Origin: SFEL01 sp045592165
GTDB taxonomy: Bacteria > Bacillota > Clostridia > Christensenellales > CAG-138
Length of the DNA: 24,932 bases
Direction of reading: 5' to 3'
NCBI GenBank assembly: GCA_045592165.1
Contig: JAZNUG010000002.1
Location: 1 to 24,932, forward strand
Shown here: positions 1-8,636 of the stretch, piece after piece
How the letters are laid out: each line of letters starts with the position of its first letter
How positions within the stretch are numbered: the first letter of the stretch is position 1
Made by a program: the position numbers and the translations under genes
The notes under the pieces: model-generated
What the model was told of the DNA's origin: nothing
Seen by the model: the letters and a program-made list of their open reading frames with translations, nothing else
Databases searched by the model: none

Positions 1-51
1 CCCCTGACTGGGAGTTGACAACAGAGCAAAAGCAAACTATCGTATCTGTCC

Positions 52-80
52 TTGGCAGCATATAAAACAGATGCTATAAT
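52..80 (+). promoter_or_regulatory. Sigma-A type promoter of the hydrolase gene
   Basis: The -35 TTGGCA (52-57) and -10 TATAAT (75-80) are separated by 17 bp, and TGC before the -10 makes it an extended -10 element. Transcription would start near 87, leaving a leader of only about 14 nt that is mostly the ribosome binding site before the ATG at 101. Seen directly; activity is inferred. Confidence 0.75.
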
Positions 81-100
81 CCAACCAAGAGGTGATATAT

Positions 101-856
101 ATGCAGCAACGCGAAATATTCATAAAATCCACAATGGACGGCACAATGCAGCCGTCGCTGTTCTATAAATCCGAATCAGCAGAAAAACGCCCCCTTCTGG
201 TTGGTTTGCATACATGGAGCTATGACAGGTTCAATCAGATCGAAAATATGCTTCCCTATGCGGAAAAGTATGATTTTAATCTGCTGCTGCCGGAATTCAG
301 GGGCAACAACCTGCCCAGCAACCCTATATGCACCCAGGCCTGCGGCTCGGAGTATGCCAAGCAGGATATTCAGGACGCCATAGATTACGTCATCAAAAAC
401 GAAGATGTTGATGGGGATAACGTATTCCTCCTTGGCCTCAGCGGCGGAGGACATATGGCGCTGCTGATGGCGGGTAAATGTCCGGAGTATTTTAAGGCGA
501 TCGGTTCGTATGTTCCGATTACAGACCTTAAGCAGTTTCACGATCAAAGCGAGTTTTACCGGGACGGATTGCTGGCATGCTGCAGCGGCAGTGCGGAGGA
601 GATGACCGCCCGCTCGCCAATAACCTACCTTGATACCATTGCAAAAGCAAATATCAAGATATTCCATGGCAAATTTGACCCGGAAGTATCCGTTACACAC
701 AGCATAAAGCTTTTTAATATGATGATGGAGAAATACCCGGAATCCAGAGTGTTTCTCGATATATTTGACGGCGGACACGAGATAGATATGGAGCAGGCTA
801 TGTATTGGCTGATTTCCCAATATAAAAAGACAGAAATGACAGCCGTAACCGGCTAA
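101..856 (+). CDS. Alpha/beta hydrolase, prolyl-oligopeptidase-like (S9/DLH type)
   Basis: This is a 251-residue cytoplasmic serine hydrolase of the alpha/beta fold, with no signal peptide or membrane segment. The nucleophile elbow GLSGGG puts the catalytic Ser at 114. HGKFDPEVS supplies the acid Asp193, and DGGHEID supplies His226, in the usual order and spacing. LHTWSYDRF near residue 36 fits the oxyanion-hole strand. The start is ATG 101, preceded by AGAGGTGAT. A GTG at 92 is in frame but lies inside that ribosome binding site, so it is not used. The gene has its own promoter and terminator, so it is monocistronic and separate from the miaB operon. The substrate cannot be told: family members include peptidases, acyl-esterases and dienelactone-hydrolase-like enzymes. 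The family call is secure and the specificity unknown. Confidence 0.85.
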   Translation: MQQREIFIKSTMDGTMQPSLFYKSESAEKRPLLVGLHTWSYDRFNQIENMLPYAEKYDFNLLLPEFRGNNLPSNPICTQACGSEYAKQDIQDAIDYVIKNEDVDGDNVFLLGLSGGGHMALLMAGKCPEYFKAIGSYVPITDLKQFHDQSEFYRDGLLACCSGSAEEMTARSPITYLDTIAKANIKIFHGKFDPEVSVTHSIKLFNMMMEKYPESRVFLDIFDGGHEIDMEQAMYWLISQYKKTEMTAVTG

Positions 857-875
857 AAACAAGCTTAATTCCGAT

Positions 876-905
876 AAAGCATATCCTGCGAAGGGTATGC
901 TTTTT
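876..905 (+). terminator. Rho-independent terminator after the hydrolase
   Basis: An 11-bp stem pairs AAAGCATATCC (876-886) with GGGTATGCTTT (893-903), with one T-G wobble and a 6-nt loop. It runs into TTTTT at 901-905 and lies 20 bp after the stop codon. Confidence 0.8.
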
Positions 906-928
906 GCTTTGCATTAAGCTGCATGTAC

Positions 929-957
929 TTGAAGAAACACCGCAAAAAAGATATAAT
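929..957 (+). promoter_or_regulatory. Promoter of the miaB-mutSL-miaA-hfq operon
   Basis: TTGAAG (929-934), a 17-bp spacer and TATAAT (952-957) form a good housekeeping promoter just after the hydrolase terminator. Transcription would start near 964, about 23 nt before the chosen miaB ATG. It is the only strong promoter I see before the seven-gene run that ends at 9914. Confidence 0.7.
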
Positions 958-986
958 AAAATTGATAAAATATGCAGAGGTATCAA

Positions 987-2390
987 ATGCGAAAGGAAAT
1001 AATTGTACCTGAAGGTGAAATGACTGCGGCAAGGGCTGCTGCAAAGCGGGTGAGGGAGGAAATAGCCTCTCTCAGCCTCACCTACCATATAGAATCCTAC
1101 GGCTGCCAGATGAACGACCATGATTCGGAAAAGCTTGCCGGCATGCTGGAGGAGATGGGCTGCGTCAGAGCCGTTGACAAGGCCGATGCGGACGTTATAC
1201 TTTTTAACACATGCTGCGTGCGCGAGCATGCGGAAAAGCGCGTATACGGCAATATAGGCGCCCTGAAGAAGCGTAAGGATGAGAAGCCGGGGATGCTTAT
1301 AGGTGTGTGCGGCTGTATGATGCAGCAGAAGGAAGCGGGAGACAAGCTGTTTAAAAGATTCCCCTTCGTTGACATGGTATTCGGCACAAATGAACTGCAC
1401 CGTTTTCCCAATATATTCGAATCCGCCCTCCATCACGACAGGGTAATACAGGTTCGTGAAATGGACGGAGAAATTGCCGAGGGCATTCCTGTATTAAGAT
1501 CAGGCACTTTTTCCACAAATGTTACCATTGCCTATGGCTGCAATAATTTTTGCTCTTACTGCATAGTGCCATATGTAAGAGGCCGTGAGCGCTCCCGTGA
1601 TTCTGCGGCTATTGTTGAAGAAGTGCGCTCCGTTGCCGCGGCGGGGTTCAAGGAAGTTACTCTCCTTGGCCAGAATGTAAACTCCTACAGCGGAGATGAC
1701 GGCGCAACGGATTTCCCCACACTGCTTCGCATGGTGCATGATCAGGTTCCGGAGATTAAGCGCATCCGCTTTATGACATCTCACCCCAAGGATCTGTCTC
1801 CCGCCCTTATGGATGCCATTGCAGAGCTTCCCAGGGTGTGCAAGCATATCCATCTGCCGGTTCAATCCGGCAGCAACAGAATACTGCATCTGATGAATCG
1901 CCGCTACACACGCGAAAAATATATGGACGAGGTTGCGGAGCTTCGGCGCAAGGTGCCCGGAATAGAGCTTACCACGGATATGATAGTGGGGTTCCCCGGA
2001 GAAACCGAGGCTGATTTTGAGGATACTTTGGATCTTATCCGAAATGTGGGATACTCTGCTGCTTTTACATTTATGTATTCCCCCCGCAAGGGTACTGTTG
2101 CCGCCACAATGGCTGAGCAGGTGCCTGATGAGGTGAAGCATGACCGTCTTCAGCGGCTCAATGCACTGCAGGCAGAAATACTCAAAGAAGGTAATCTTAA
2201 ATACATCGGCACAACTGGTGAGGTGCTCGTTGAAGGCTGCGACAGGCGCACCGATGAGCCCATGGCTTACGGCAAACTCAGCAACTTCAAGATGGTTTAT
2301 TTTCCCGGCGGTGAGGAGCTTATAGGCTCTCTCTGCAATGTAAAGATTACAGCAAACCAGAACAACTCCCTCATAGGAGAACTGATATAA
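987..2390 (+). CDS. miaB: tRNA-2-methylthio-N6-dimethylallyladenosine synthase MiaB
   Basis: This radical-SAM methylthiotransferase turns i6A37 into ms2i6A37 in tRNAs that read UNN codons. Counted from ATG 987 (467 aa), the N-terminal UPF0004 domain has the three auxiliary [4Fe-4S] ligands Cys40 (SYGCQMN), Cys76 (NTCCVRE) and Cys110 (GVCGCM). The radical-SAM CxxxCxxC is Cys185/189/192 (YGCNNFCSYC). A TRAM-type RNA-binding domain closes the protein (KYIGTTGEVLVEG onward). The start at 987 is preferred because AGAGG (976-980) lies 6 nt before it. An in-frame ATG at 972 has no ribosome binding site and is almost at the predicted transcript start. About 30 charged residues precede the conserved fold. 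The gene heads an operon that also encodes MiaA, which makes its substrate. RimO in this window is a paralogue; the NTCCVREHAEKR signature and tRNA-gene context mark this one as MiaB. Confidence 0.97.
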   Translation: MRKEIIVPEGEMTAARAAAKRVREEIASLSLTYHIESYGCQMNDHDSEKLAGMLEEMGCVRAVDKADADVILFNTCCVREHAEKRVYGNIGALKKRKDEKPGMLIGVCGCMMQQKEAGDKLFKRFPFVDMVFGTNELHRFPNIFESALHHDRVIQVREMDGEIAEGIPVLRSGTFSTNVTIAYGCNNFCSYCIVPYVRGRERSRDSAAIVEEVRSVAAAGFKEVTLLGQNVNSYSGDDGATDFPTLLRMVHDQVPEIKRIRFMTSHPKDLSPALMDAIAELPRVCKHIHLPVQSGSNRILHLMNRRYTREKYMDEVAELRRKVPGIELTTDMIVGFPGETEADFEDTLDLIRNVGYSAAFTFMYSPRKGTVAATMAEQVPDEVKHDRLQRLNALQAEILKEGNLKYIGTTGEVLVEGCDRRTDEPMAYGKLSNFKMVYFPGGEELIGSLCNVKITANQNNSLIGELI

Positions 2391-2414
2391 AAACAACAGA
2401 AAGGCATAAATACA

Positions 2415-2813
2415 ATGATTAAAGAAAAAGCAACCGAACTGGGCCTGGCCCTTTCCAATTCCGAAGAATTCAAGCGCGTTCAGCAGGCCAAGGCCGCCAT
2501 GGATTCCGATCCTCATGTACAGGGCCTTATGGAGCAGTATACCAAAAAGCAGGAGCAAATGGTTTCCATGCTGGATAATGAAGATAACGACGGCATGACC
2601 GTATCCGCCATCGCCAAGGAAATCGAAGATATACAGACTGAGCTTATGAATGACCCTGTATTCATCGAAATGATGGAATCACAGAATCAGTTTGCTATCG
2701 TTATGAACGAAGTAAATAAGGTTATCAGCGCTTACATCAATCTGGGCGAGGAAGAAGAACAGTCCTCCGGCTGCAGCGGAGATTGCTCCGGCTGTTCCGG
2801 CTGCATGCACTAA
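2415..2813 (+). CDS. YlbF/YmcA (Ric-type) family protein with Cys-rich tail
   Basis: This 132-residue, mostly helical, acidic protein resembles the YlbF/YmcA family (com_ylbF) through its central NDPVFIEMMESQNQF segment and heptad-like helices. In Bacillus subtilis the family members RicA (YmcA) and RicF (YlbF) form the Ric complex with RicT. That complex binds RNase Y and carries Fe-S clusters held by cysteines. The position between miaB and mutS matches ymcA next to the miaB orthologue in Bacillus. The last 16 residues hold four cysteines (120, 124, 127, 130) in a Ser/Gly-rich CX3CX2CX2C tail, a plausible metal or Fe-S site. The start ATG follows GAAAGG with 10-nt spacing. Family membership is recognised from sequence pattern; assignment to RicA or RicF specifically is not possible. 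RNase Y, the expected partner, is encoded at 15701-17242. Confidence 0.8.
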   Translation: MIKEKATELGLALSNSEEFKRVQQAKAAMDSDPHVQGLMEQYTKKQEQMVSMLDNEDNDGMTVSAIAKEIEDIQTELMNDPVFIEMMESQNQFAIVMNEVNKVISAYINLGEEEEQSSGCSGDCSGCSGCMH

Positions 2814-2840
2814 TCAATATTTCAAATACAGGAGCGCAAC

Positions 2841-5456
2841 ATGCCCGCTGACCTTACCCCAATGATGCGCCAGTATATGGAAGTAAAGGAGAAATACCCG
2901 GATTGTATTCTCTTTTACCGCCTCGGCGACTTTTATGAGATGTTTTTTGAGGACGCACTCACTGCTTCCCGTGAGCTGGAAATTGTGCTTACAGGGCGGG
3001 ATTGCGGCCTTGAAGAGCGTGCTCCCATGTGCGGTGTACCGTTTCACGCAATGGAGGGCTATGTAAGCAGACTCATAGAGAAGGGACATAAGGTTGCGAT
3101 CTGCGAACAGCTTACGGATCCCAAGGAATCCAAGGGACTGGTGGAACGTGATGTTATCCGCGTAATAACCCCCGGCACTGTAATTGAAGAATGCATGCTC
3201 TCTGAAGGGCAGAACAATTACATTGCATCACTTTTCCTCAGGGACAGTGATGTGGGTATTGCATACTGCGACGTATCCACAGGCAGCTTTTTTGTGTATG
3301 AATACAGCGGCGCAAACTGGATGAGTGAGCTTACGGATGAGCTTTGCCGTATTCAGCCCACAGAAATAGTCACAAACGACGCAGTATTCATGCAGGATGC
3401 CCTGGTGCGCCGTCTTCAGTCTGAATACTACGTTCAGTGCTACGGCAACTGGGCATATGAATACACCGGCGCAAAAGAGCGGCTGCTTACTCATTTCAGA
3501 GTATCCACTCTTTCAGGCTACGGCTGCGATGATATGCCCTGCGCTATTTCTGCAGCAGGCGCATTGCTGTCTTATCTGGAGGATACCCAGAAAAACTCAT
3601 TGTGCCATATCAAGCGCATACGCATTAACCAGCGCAGCCGCTATATGCACATAGATGCCAATTCCCGCCGCAATCTTGAACTGACCCGCCCGATCCGTTC
3701 TGAGGGAAGCAAAAAGAACACACTGCTTCATCATTTGGATAAAACAGGCACTGCCATGGGCGGCAGGCTTTTGCGCACATGGATTGATCAGCCTCTTCAG
3801 CTGCCTGTTGAGATAGAAGCAAGACTTGGCGCAGTGGAAGAGCTGCTTAAAAAGAACATTGAGCGGGATACCGTAATAAGGGCGCTTAATGCAATATATG
3901 ACATTGAACGGCTTTGCAGCCGCATTGCATACGGCACAGTTAACGCCAGAGACTGCGAATCACTGCGGCTTTCTCTGGAGCGCATTCCTGCGCTTATAGA
4001 ATCCCTTTCTCCCATGAAATCCGCCGAGCTCAGCCGCATAAGGGATGAGCTGGACCCCATGGAGGATATATGTGCCCTGCTGTATTCTGCCATTACGGAC
4101 AATCCTCCTCTCAGCGTCAAAGAAGGCGGAGTGATTAGGGACGGATACAATCCTCAGGTGGATGAATACCGCGATGCATCAAAAAACGGTAAAACCTGGC
4201 TCAGCCGTATGGAGGCTGCAGAGAGGGAAAGTACCGGCATCAAAAATCTTAAAATTAGCTTTAATAAGGTTTTCGGCTATTATATAGAGGTTACCAAATC
4301 CTATCTCAGCCTTGTTCCTTACAATTATCAGCGCAAACAGACCCTTGCAAACTGCGAAAGGTATATAACCGAAGAATTGAAGGAACTGGAAAACACCATC
4401 CTCGGCGCAGAAGAAAGCTGCATAGCTCTGGAATACAGACTGTTTACCGAACTTCGCGACACTCTGCTTGGCTGTATTGAACGGCTTCAGAGCAACGCCG
4501 CGCTCATTGCTGAGCTGGATGTATACTGTTCCTTTGCCCAGGTAGCATATTCCAACGATTACTGCCGTCCCAAAATACAGACAAACGGCAGGATAGAGAT
4601 TATTGACGGACGTCATCCTGTGGTTGAGCGCAGCGTAAAGGATGGCTTTGTGCCCAATAATACCATGATGAATAATAAGGATGACCGCCTTATTATACTT
4701 ACCGGCCCCAATATGGCAGGCAAAAGTACTTATATGCGTCAGGTTGCCCTGATCGTGCTGATGGCCCATATAGGAAGCTTTGTTCCGGCCACAAGCGCCA
4801 GTATAACCGTTACAGACAAGATATTCACCCGCGTCGGTGCTTCTGACAACCTGGCTTCAGGTCAGAGTACTTTTATGGTGGAAATGAGTGAGATGTCCAA
4901 CATCCTCAACAATGCCACTCCAAACAGCCTGCTTATAATTGACGAAATAGGCCGAGGCACCAGTACATTTGATGGACTCAGCATTGCATGGGCTGTGCTT
5001 GAACATATTGCAGACCGTGAAAAATGCGGCGCAAAAACATTGTTTGCAACCCACTACCATGAGCTTACCGAGCTGGAAGGCAAGCTGTCCGGTATAAAAA
5101 ACTATCGCATATCCGTAAAAGAAGTGGGAGAGGATATAATCTTCCTCAGAAAGATAGTGCGCGGCGGAGCAGATAAGAGTTTCGGCATACAGGTTGCCCG
5201 CCTTGCAGGCTTGCCCCAGGAAGTAATTCACCGTGCCCGCGAAATACTTGCTGAGCTGGAAGCTTCGGATATAAATATAGACCATGCCGGTATTTTGGAA
5301 AAGAACATCGATTCAGATCAGCAGATGACACTTTTCGGTGCGCCTTCGCCCGAAGATATCATGAAAGAACTCAGGGAGCTGGACATTAATGCCATAACTC
5401 CCATGGATGCACTGAACTTAGTATATGACCTGCACCTTCGTGCAAAGCTGAGGTAA
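2841..5456 (+). CDS. mutS: DNA mismatch repair protein MutS
   Basis: This mismatch-recognition ATPase has 871 aa, the usual length for bacterial MutS1. The N-terminal domain carries the mismatch-wedging Phe-X-Glu motif (GDFYEMF, Phe31 and Glu33). Connector, lever and clamp domains follow; the stretch around SFNKVFGYYIEVTKS belongs to the lever/clamp part. The ATPase has Walker A TGPNMAGKST (621-630), Walker B LLIIDEIGRGTSTFDG (Asp701, Glu702) and the FATHYHEL signature. A helix-turn-helix dimerisation segment (SFGIQVARLAGLP) comes after it, so this is a true repair MutS and not MutS2. The ATG at 2841 is preceded by GGAG at 2831-2834. It is followed by mutL after a single base, which points to co-transcription and translational coupling. 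Confidence 0.98.
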   Translation: MPADLTPMMRQYMEVKEKYPDCILFYRLGDFYEMFFEDALTASRELEIVLTGRDCGLEERAPMCGVPFHAMEGYVSRLIEKGHKVAICEQLTDPKESKGLVERDVIRVITPGTVIEECMLSEGQNNYIASLFLRDSDVGIAYCDVSTGSFFVYEYSGANWMSELTDELCRIQPTEIVTNDAVFMQDALVRRLQSEYYVQCYGNWAYEYTGAKERLLTHFRVSTLSGYGCDDMPCAISAAGALLSYLEDTQKNSLCHIKRIRINQRSRYMHIDANSRRNLELTRPIRSEGSKKNTLLHHLDKTGTAMGGRLLRTWIDQPLQLPVEIEARLGAVEELLKKNIERDTVIRALNAIYDIERLCSRIAYGTVNARDCESLRLSLERIPALIESLSPMKSAELSRIRDELDPMEDICALLYSAITDNPPLSVKEGGVIRDGYNPQVDEYRDASKNGKTWLSRMEAAERESTGIKNLKISFNKVFGYYIEVTKSYLSLVPYNYQRKQTLANCERYITEELKELENTILGAEESCIALEYRLFTELRDTLLGCIERLQSNAALIAELDVYCSFAQVAYSNDYCRPKIQTNGRIEIIDGRHPVVERSVKDGFVPNNTMMNNKDDRLIILTGPNMAGKSTYMRQVALIVLMAHIGSFVPATSASITVTDKIFTRVGASDNLASGQSTFMVEMSEMSNILNNATPNSLLIIDEIGRGTSTFDGLSIAWAVLEHIADREKCGAKTLFATHYHELTELEGKLSGIKNYRISVKEVGEDIIFLRKIVRGGADKSFGIQVARLAGLPQEVIHRAREILAELEASDINIDHAGILEKNIDSDQQMTLFGAPSPEDIMKELRELDINAITPMDALNLVYDLHLRAKLR

Positions 5457-5457
5457 A

Positions 5458-7434
5458 ATGAAGCGTATTCAGGTGCTTTCTAAGCACACGGCAAACCAGA
5501 TAGCCGCAGGCGAGGTGGTAGAACGCCCCGCATCGGTTGTCAAGGAGCTGGTGGAAAACTCCATAGACGCAGGAAGTACCGCCGTAACAGTTGAAATTAA
5601 CGGCGGCGGCATCGAGTATATCCGCGTAACTGACAATGGCTCAGGCATTATCCCGGAGGATCTGCCCACAGCCTTTCTCAGCCATGCTACCAGTAAGATT
5701 TCTACTGCGGAAGATCTTGCCCATATTGAGACCCTTGGTTTTCGCGGTGAGGCGCTTGCATCCATAGCTGCTGTTTCCATGCTTACCATGCGTACCCGCA
5801 CAAAGGATGCGGATGAAGGCGCGATGATACGTATAGAAGGTGGGGAAGTGAAGGAAAACGGCCCTTCCGGCTGTCCCGAAGGCAGCACCACAGAGGTACG
5901 CAATCTCTTTTACAATGTTCCTGCGAGGCTGAAGTTTCTCAAGTCACAGCGGGCAGAAGCGGGAGCCATATCCGATTACATCTCGAGGATGATTATGGCA
6001 AATCCCGCCATATCCTTCAAGCTTATCAGCAACGGGAAGCAGATATATCACAGTTCCGGCGACGGACAGCTGAAATCCGCCGTTTTCTGTGTATACGGCG
6101 GGGAAACTCTGCCCCATATAAAGTCTGTTGACTTTTATGACGGAAAGATCAGAATAACAGGATATCTGGGCACAGAAAAGCTTGCCCGCCCAAACAGACA
6201 GCATCAGACCCTCTTTGTAAATTCACGCTATGTACGCTCCCAGCAGATATCCTACGGCATTCAGAGAGCCTTTGATACCCGCCTGATGGGCGGCAGGTTT
6301 CCCTTTTATGTGCTGAACATAGCCGTGGATTATGCGGATGTTGATGTAAACGTACATCCCAATAAAATGGAAGTGCGTTTCAAGGATGAACAGGCCGCCG
6401 TCAGGGCTGCGACCATTGCAGCGCGTATGGCTCTCGGAGATCCCGTGGCCCCTGTGATAACCCATCAGGATATTGCTCCCGCGCCAAAGATTGCTATTTC
6501 TGAAAGGAAACAGGAACAGCAATCCTTTATAAAGCATAATAAGCCTTCGGATTATTCATTCGTACGCACGGCCGAAATGCGAGATGAGTTTCGCTCATCT
6601 TTGATAAACAGTATTAATCAGCCTGCTCCCAAGGCCCCTTTAAAAATGAAAGAAGCTCTGTCGGATTACGATAGACCCGATATAACCGAAATACTCCCAT
6701 CGGATGCCTTCTCTCCCACAAAATACAAGGATATGACAGTGGAACAGAAGCGGGAGGAAATAAAAAAAGAAGCCGCCGAACCTCAGCAAATTATTGAAGT
6801 GTCCATTCCGGTAAAAAAGAAGCTGCCGCCCGATGAGCCGCCAAAGCAGCTTGATTTCGGCAGGATACCTTATAAAATTATTGGCCAGATTTTTGGCTGC
6901 TATTGGATAATACAGCAGGGCGATGAGGTGTTCTTCATTGATCAGCACGCTGCACATGAGCGCCGTATGTACGAAAGCATAATGTCCAGGCCTCTCAATG
7001 CGGACTCTCAGCTGCTGCTTGTGCCGGAAATTGAAAAGCTTACTGCCATGGAATACGACATTCTCATGGATAATATGGAGCTTTTTAAAGAAATCGGCTT
7101 TGAAATTGAGGATTTCGGCCCGCTGACTGTCAGCATAAGGGCAGTTCCGGCCATCTTTGCTGCCCCTGAAGCACCTGCATTTATCCATGAGGCCATAGGC
7201 CTGCTTCAGAATAAAAATACCCTCAGCACAAATGAGCTTAAGCGCAGTTCTCTTATACAATCCGCCTGCAAGCATGCTGTAAAGGCGGGGGATATGCTGA
7301 CGGATATTGAGATAAAAACTCTGCTTAATGAGTATTCAAGCAGCGGAGTGCCCATGACCTGTCCCCATGGCAGGCCGGTAATGGTGCGTATGAGCAAGAT
7401 AGAATTTGAAAAGCTGTTCAAGCGGGTACTGTAA
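5458..7434 (+). CDS. mutL: DNA mismatch repair protein MutL with endonuclease domain
   Basis: This protein couples mismatch recognition by MutS to strand incision. It has 658 aa. The N-terminal GHKL ATPase has ELVENSIDAG (Glu33, Asn34), DNGSGI, the ATSKI lid and GFRGEAL. After a Pro/Lys-rich linker (about 340-470) the C-terminal domain carries the metal-binding nuclease motif DQHAAHERRMYE (495-506), ACK (603-605) and CPHGRP (635-640). These are absent from E. coli MutL but typical of species without MutH and Dam. QLLLVP (518-523) fits the beta-clamp-binding motif of nuclease-type MutL. GAGG at the very end of mutS lies 4 nt before the ATG. The stop codon overlaps the miaA start by one base (TAATG). 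Confidence 0.97.
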   Translation: MKRIQVLSKHTANQIAAGEVVERPASVVKELVENSIDAGSTAVTVEINGGGIEYIRVTDNGSGIIPEDLPTAFLSHATSKISTAEDLAHIETLGFRGEALASIAAVSMLTMRTRTKDADEGAMIRIEGGEVKENGPSGCPEGSTTEVRNLFYNVPARLKFLKSQRAEAGAISDYISRMIMANPAISFKLISNGKQIYHSSGDGQLKSAVFCVYGGETLPHIKSVDFYDGKIRITGYLGTEKLARPNRQHQTLFVNSRYVRSQQISYGIQRAFDTRLMGGRFPFYVLNIAVDYADVDVNVHPNKMEVRFKDEQAAVRAATIAARMALGDPVAPVITHQDIAPAPKIAISERKQEQQSFIKHNKPSDYSFVRTAEMRDEFRSSLINSINQPAPKAPLKMKEALSDYDRPDITEILPSDAFSPTKYKDMTVEQKREEIKKEAAEPQQIIEVSIPVKKKLPPDEPPKQLDFGRIPYKIIGQIFGCYWIIQQGDEVFFIDQHAAHERRMYESIMSRPLNADSQLLLVPEIEKLTAMEYDILMDNMELFKEIGFEIEDFGPLTVSIRAVPAIFAAPEAPAFIHEAIGLLQNKNTLSTNELKRSSLIQSACKHAVKAGDMLTDIEIKTLLNEYSSSGVPMTCPHGRPVMVRMSKIEFEKLFKRVL

Positions 7435-8393
7435 TGAATAATATCAGCAAAATAAAGCTGGGTCTGATTGTAGGCCCTACAGCCAGCGGCAAGACTGCCG
7501 CATCCATAGCCCTGGCGCAGCGACTGAATGCCGAGATAATATCTGCAGATTCCATTCAGGTGTACCGCGGCATGGATATCGGTTCTGCCAAGCCAACCAC
7601 GGAAGAACGGCAGGGCATTCCTCACCACCTGATGGACGCGGTGGATATTGACTCGCCCAAGTTCAGCGTAGCTGAGTACCGCTGTATGGCCGGGAAAGCG
7701 ATCGAAGATATAGCAGGTCGAGGAAAATATCCGATTGTTGTGGGCGGAACAGGATTATATGTCAATTCTCTGATATATCCACTGAATTTCACCTCTGTGC
7801 CCTCAGATGATAACCTTCGGGCAGAGATTTCTGCTCTGGAGGAAAAGCAAAAGGGCGCAGCATATATGCTGCTTGAAAAGGAAGACCCAACTGCTGCGCA
7901 AAGGCTGCATCCAAATGATGTAAAGCGGGTAATACGCGCCCTGGAAGTGGTTCGTCTTACCGGAAAATCCATTGATCAACACGGCGGAGACTTTTCAAAC
8001 CGGGCAAATGCGGAGATACCGTATGAACCCACCATAATCGGCCTTACCATGCCCCGTGAGAAGCTCTATGAACGCATTAACCTCAGGGTGGATATTATGC
8101 TTGAGCAAGGCCTTTTAGAGGAAGCCAGGGGCATTTATGAAGCAGGATACGATCTTTCTCTGCCTGCTCTTCAGGGCCTTGGGTATAAGCAATTATTTAA
8201 ACACTTTTCAGGGGAATATTCGCTTGATGAAGCCATCGAAGCCATCAAGCTGGAGACCCGTCATTTTGCCAAGCGGCAGCTTACATGGTTCAGGCGGGAT
8301 AAGCGCATAGTCTGGTTTGATATTACGGAATATCCGGACAGTGCAGCACTTAACGATGCAATTTTTCAACACTTTTCGGGAGAGATACAGTGA
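7434..8393 (+). CDS. miaA: tRNA dimethylallyltransferase MiaA
   Basis: MiaA transfers the dimethylallyl group to A37 of UNN-reading tRNAs, making the i6A that MiaB then methylthiolates. The 319-residue protein has the P-loop GPTASGKT (14-21), the SADSIQVYRGMDIGSAKP motif (37-54), GIPHHLMD, VVGGTGLY and DVKRVIRALEV. Near the C-terminus ETRHFAKRQLTWFRR (274-288) contacts tRNA. The ATG overlaps the mutL stop by one base and has no strong ribosome binding site, so translation probably depends on ribosomes finishing mutL. The miaA end overlaps the hfq start by 4 nt. Confidence 0.97.
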   Translation: MNNISKIKLGLIVGPTASGKTAASIALAQRLNAEIISADSIQVYRGMDIGSAKPTTEERQGIPHHLMDAVDIDSPKFSVAEYRCMAGKAIEDIAGRGKYPIVVGGTGLYVNSLIYPLNFTSVPSDDNLRAEISALEEKQKGAAYMLLEKEDPTAAQRLHPNDVKRVIRALEVVRLTGKSIDQHGGDFSNRANAEIPYEPTIIGLTMPREKLYERINLRVDIMLEQGLLEEARGIYEAGYDLSLPALQGLGYKQLFKHFSGEYSLDEAIEAIKLETRHFAKRQLTWFRRDKRIVWFDITEYPDSAALNDAIFQHFSGEIQ

Positions 8394-8635
8394 CAAAGCA
8401 GTTTAACCTTCAGGATACCTTCCTCAATAGCGCAAGAAAGTCAAAAATCCCTGTAACCATTCACGTTACCAACGGATATCAAATTAAAAACGCCCTTATA
8501 ACCGGCTATGATAACTTTGTGGTAACTGTGGAAACGGATGGAACTCAGATGATGATTTATAAATCCGCAATTTCAACCGTTACGCCAAATGCAAGAATAA
8601 ACTATAACCCTTCTAATGAAAGTCAGGATAAATAA
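8390..8635 (+). CDS. hfq: RNA chaperone Hfq (divergent)
   Basis: This 81-residue Sm-like protein would form a hexameric ring that binds sRNAs and mRNAs. The start is GTG (8390), overlapping the miaA stop by 4 nt, with GGGAG about 7 nt upstream. The N-terminal NLQDTFLN matches the Hfq alpha helix and its proximal-face Gln8. GYDNFVV is Sm1, and IYKSAISTVTP is Sm2. Two deviations stand out. The usual YKHAIS is YKSAIS, so Ser59 replaces the proximal-pore His. The loop between strands 1 and 2 (NGYQIKNALITGYDNF) is one residue longer than in Bacillus and E. coli Hfq and lacks the usual Gly. The place directly after miaA is the classical one for hfq, so the assignment is firm despite the divergence. 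Confidence 0.93.
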   Translation: MTKQFNLQDTFLNSARKSKIPVTIHVTNGYQIKNALITGYDNFVVTVETDGTQMMIYKSAISTVTPNARINYNPSNESQDK

Positions 8636-8636
8636 C

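Noticed and set aside
15..43. TTGACA with TATCGT at 17-bp spacing as a second promoter for the hydrolase
   Set aside because: The -10 matches only four of six bases, and a much better promoter lies 37 bp downstream.
1500..2558. 352-codon minus frame opposite miaB
   Set aside because: Antisense shadow that spans two real genes and carries no family motif.
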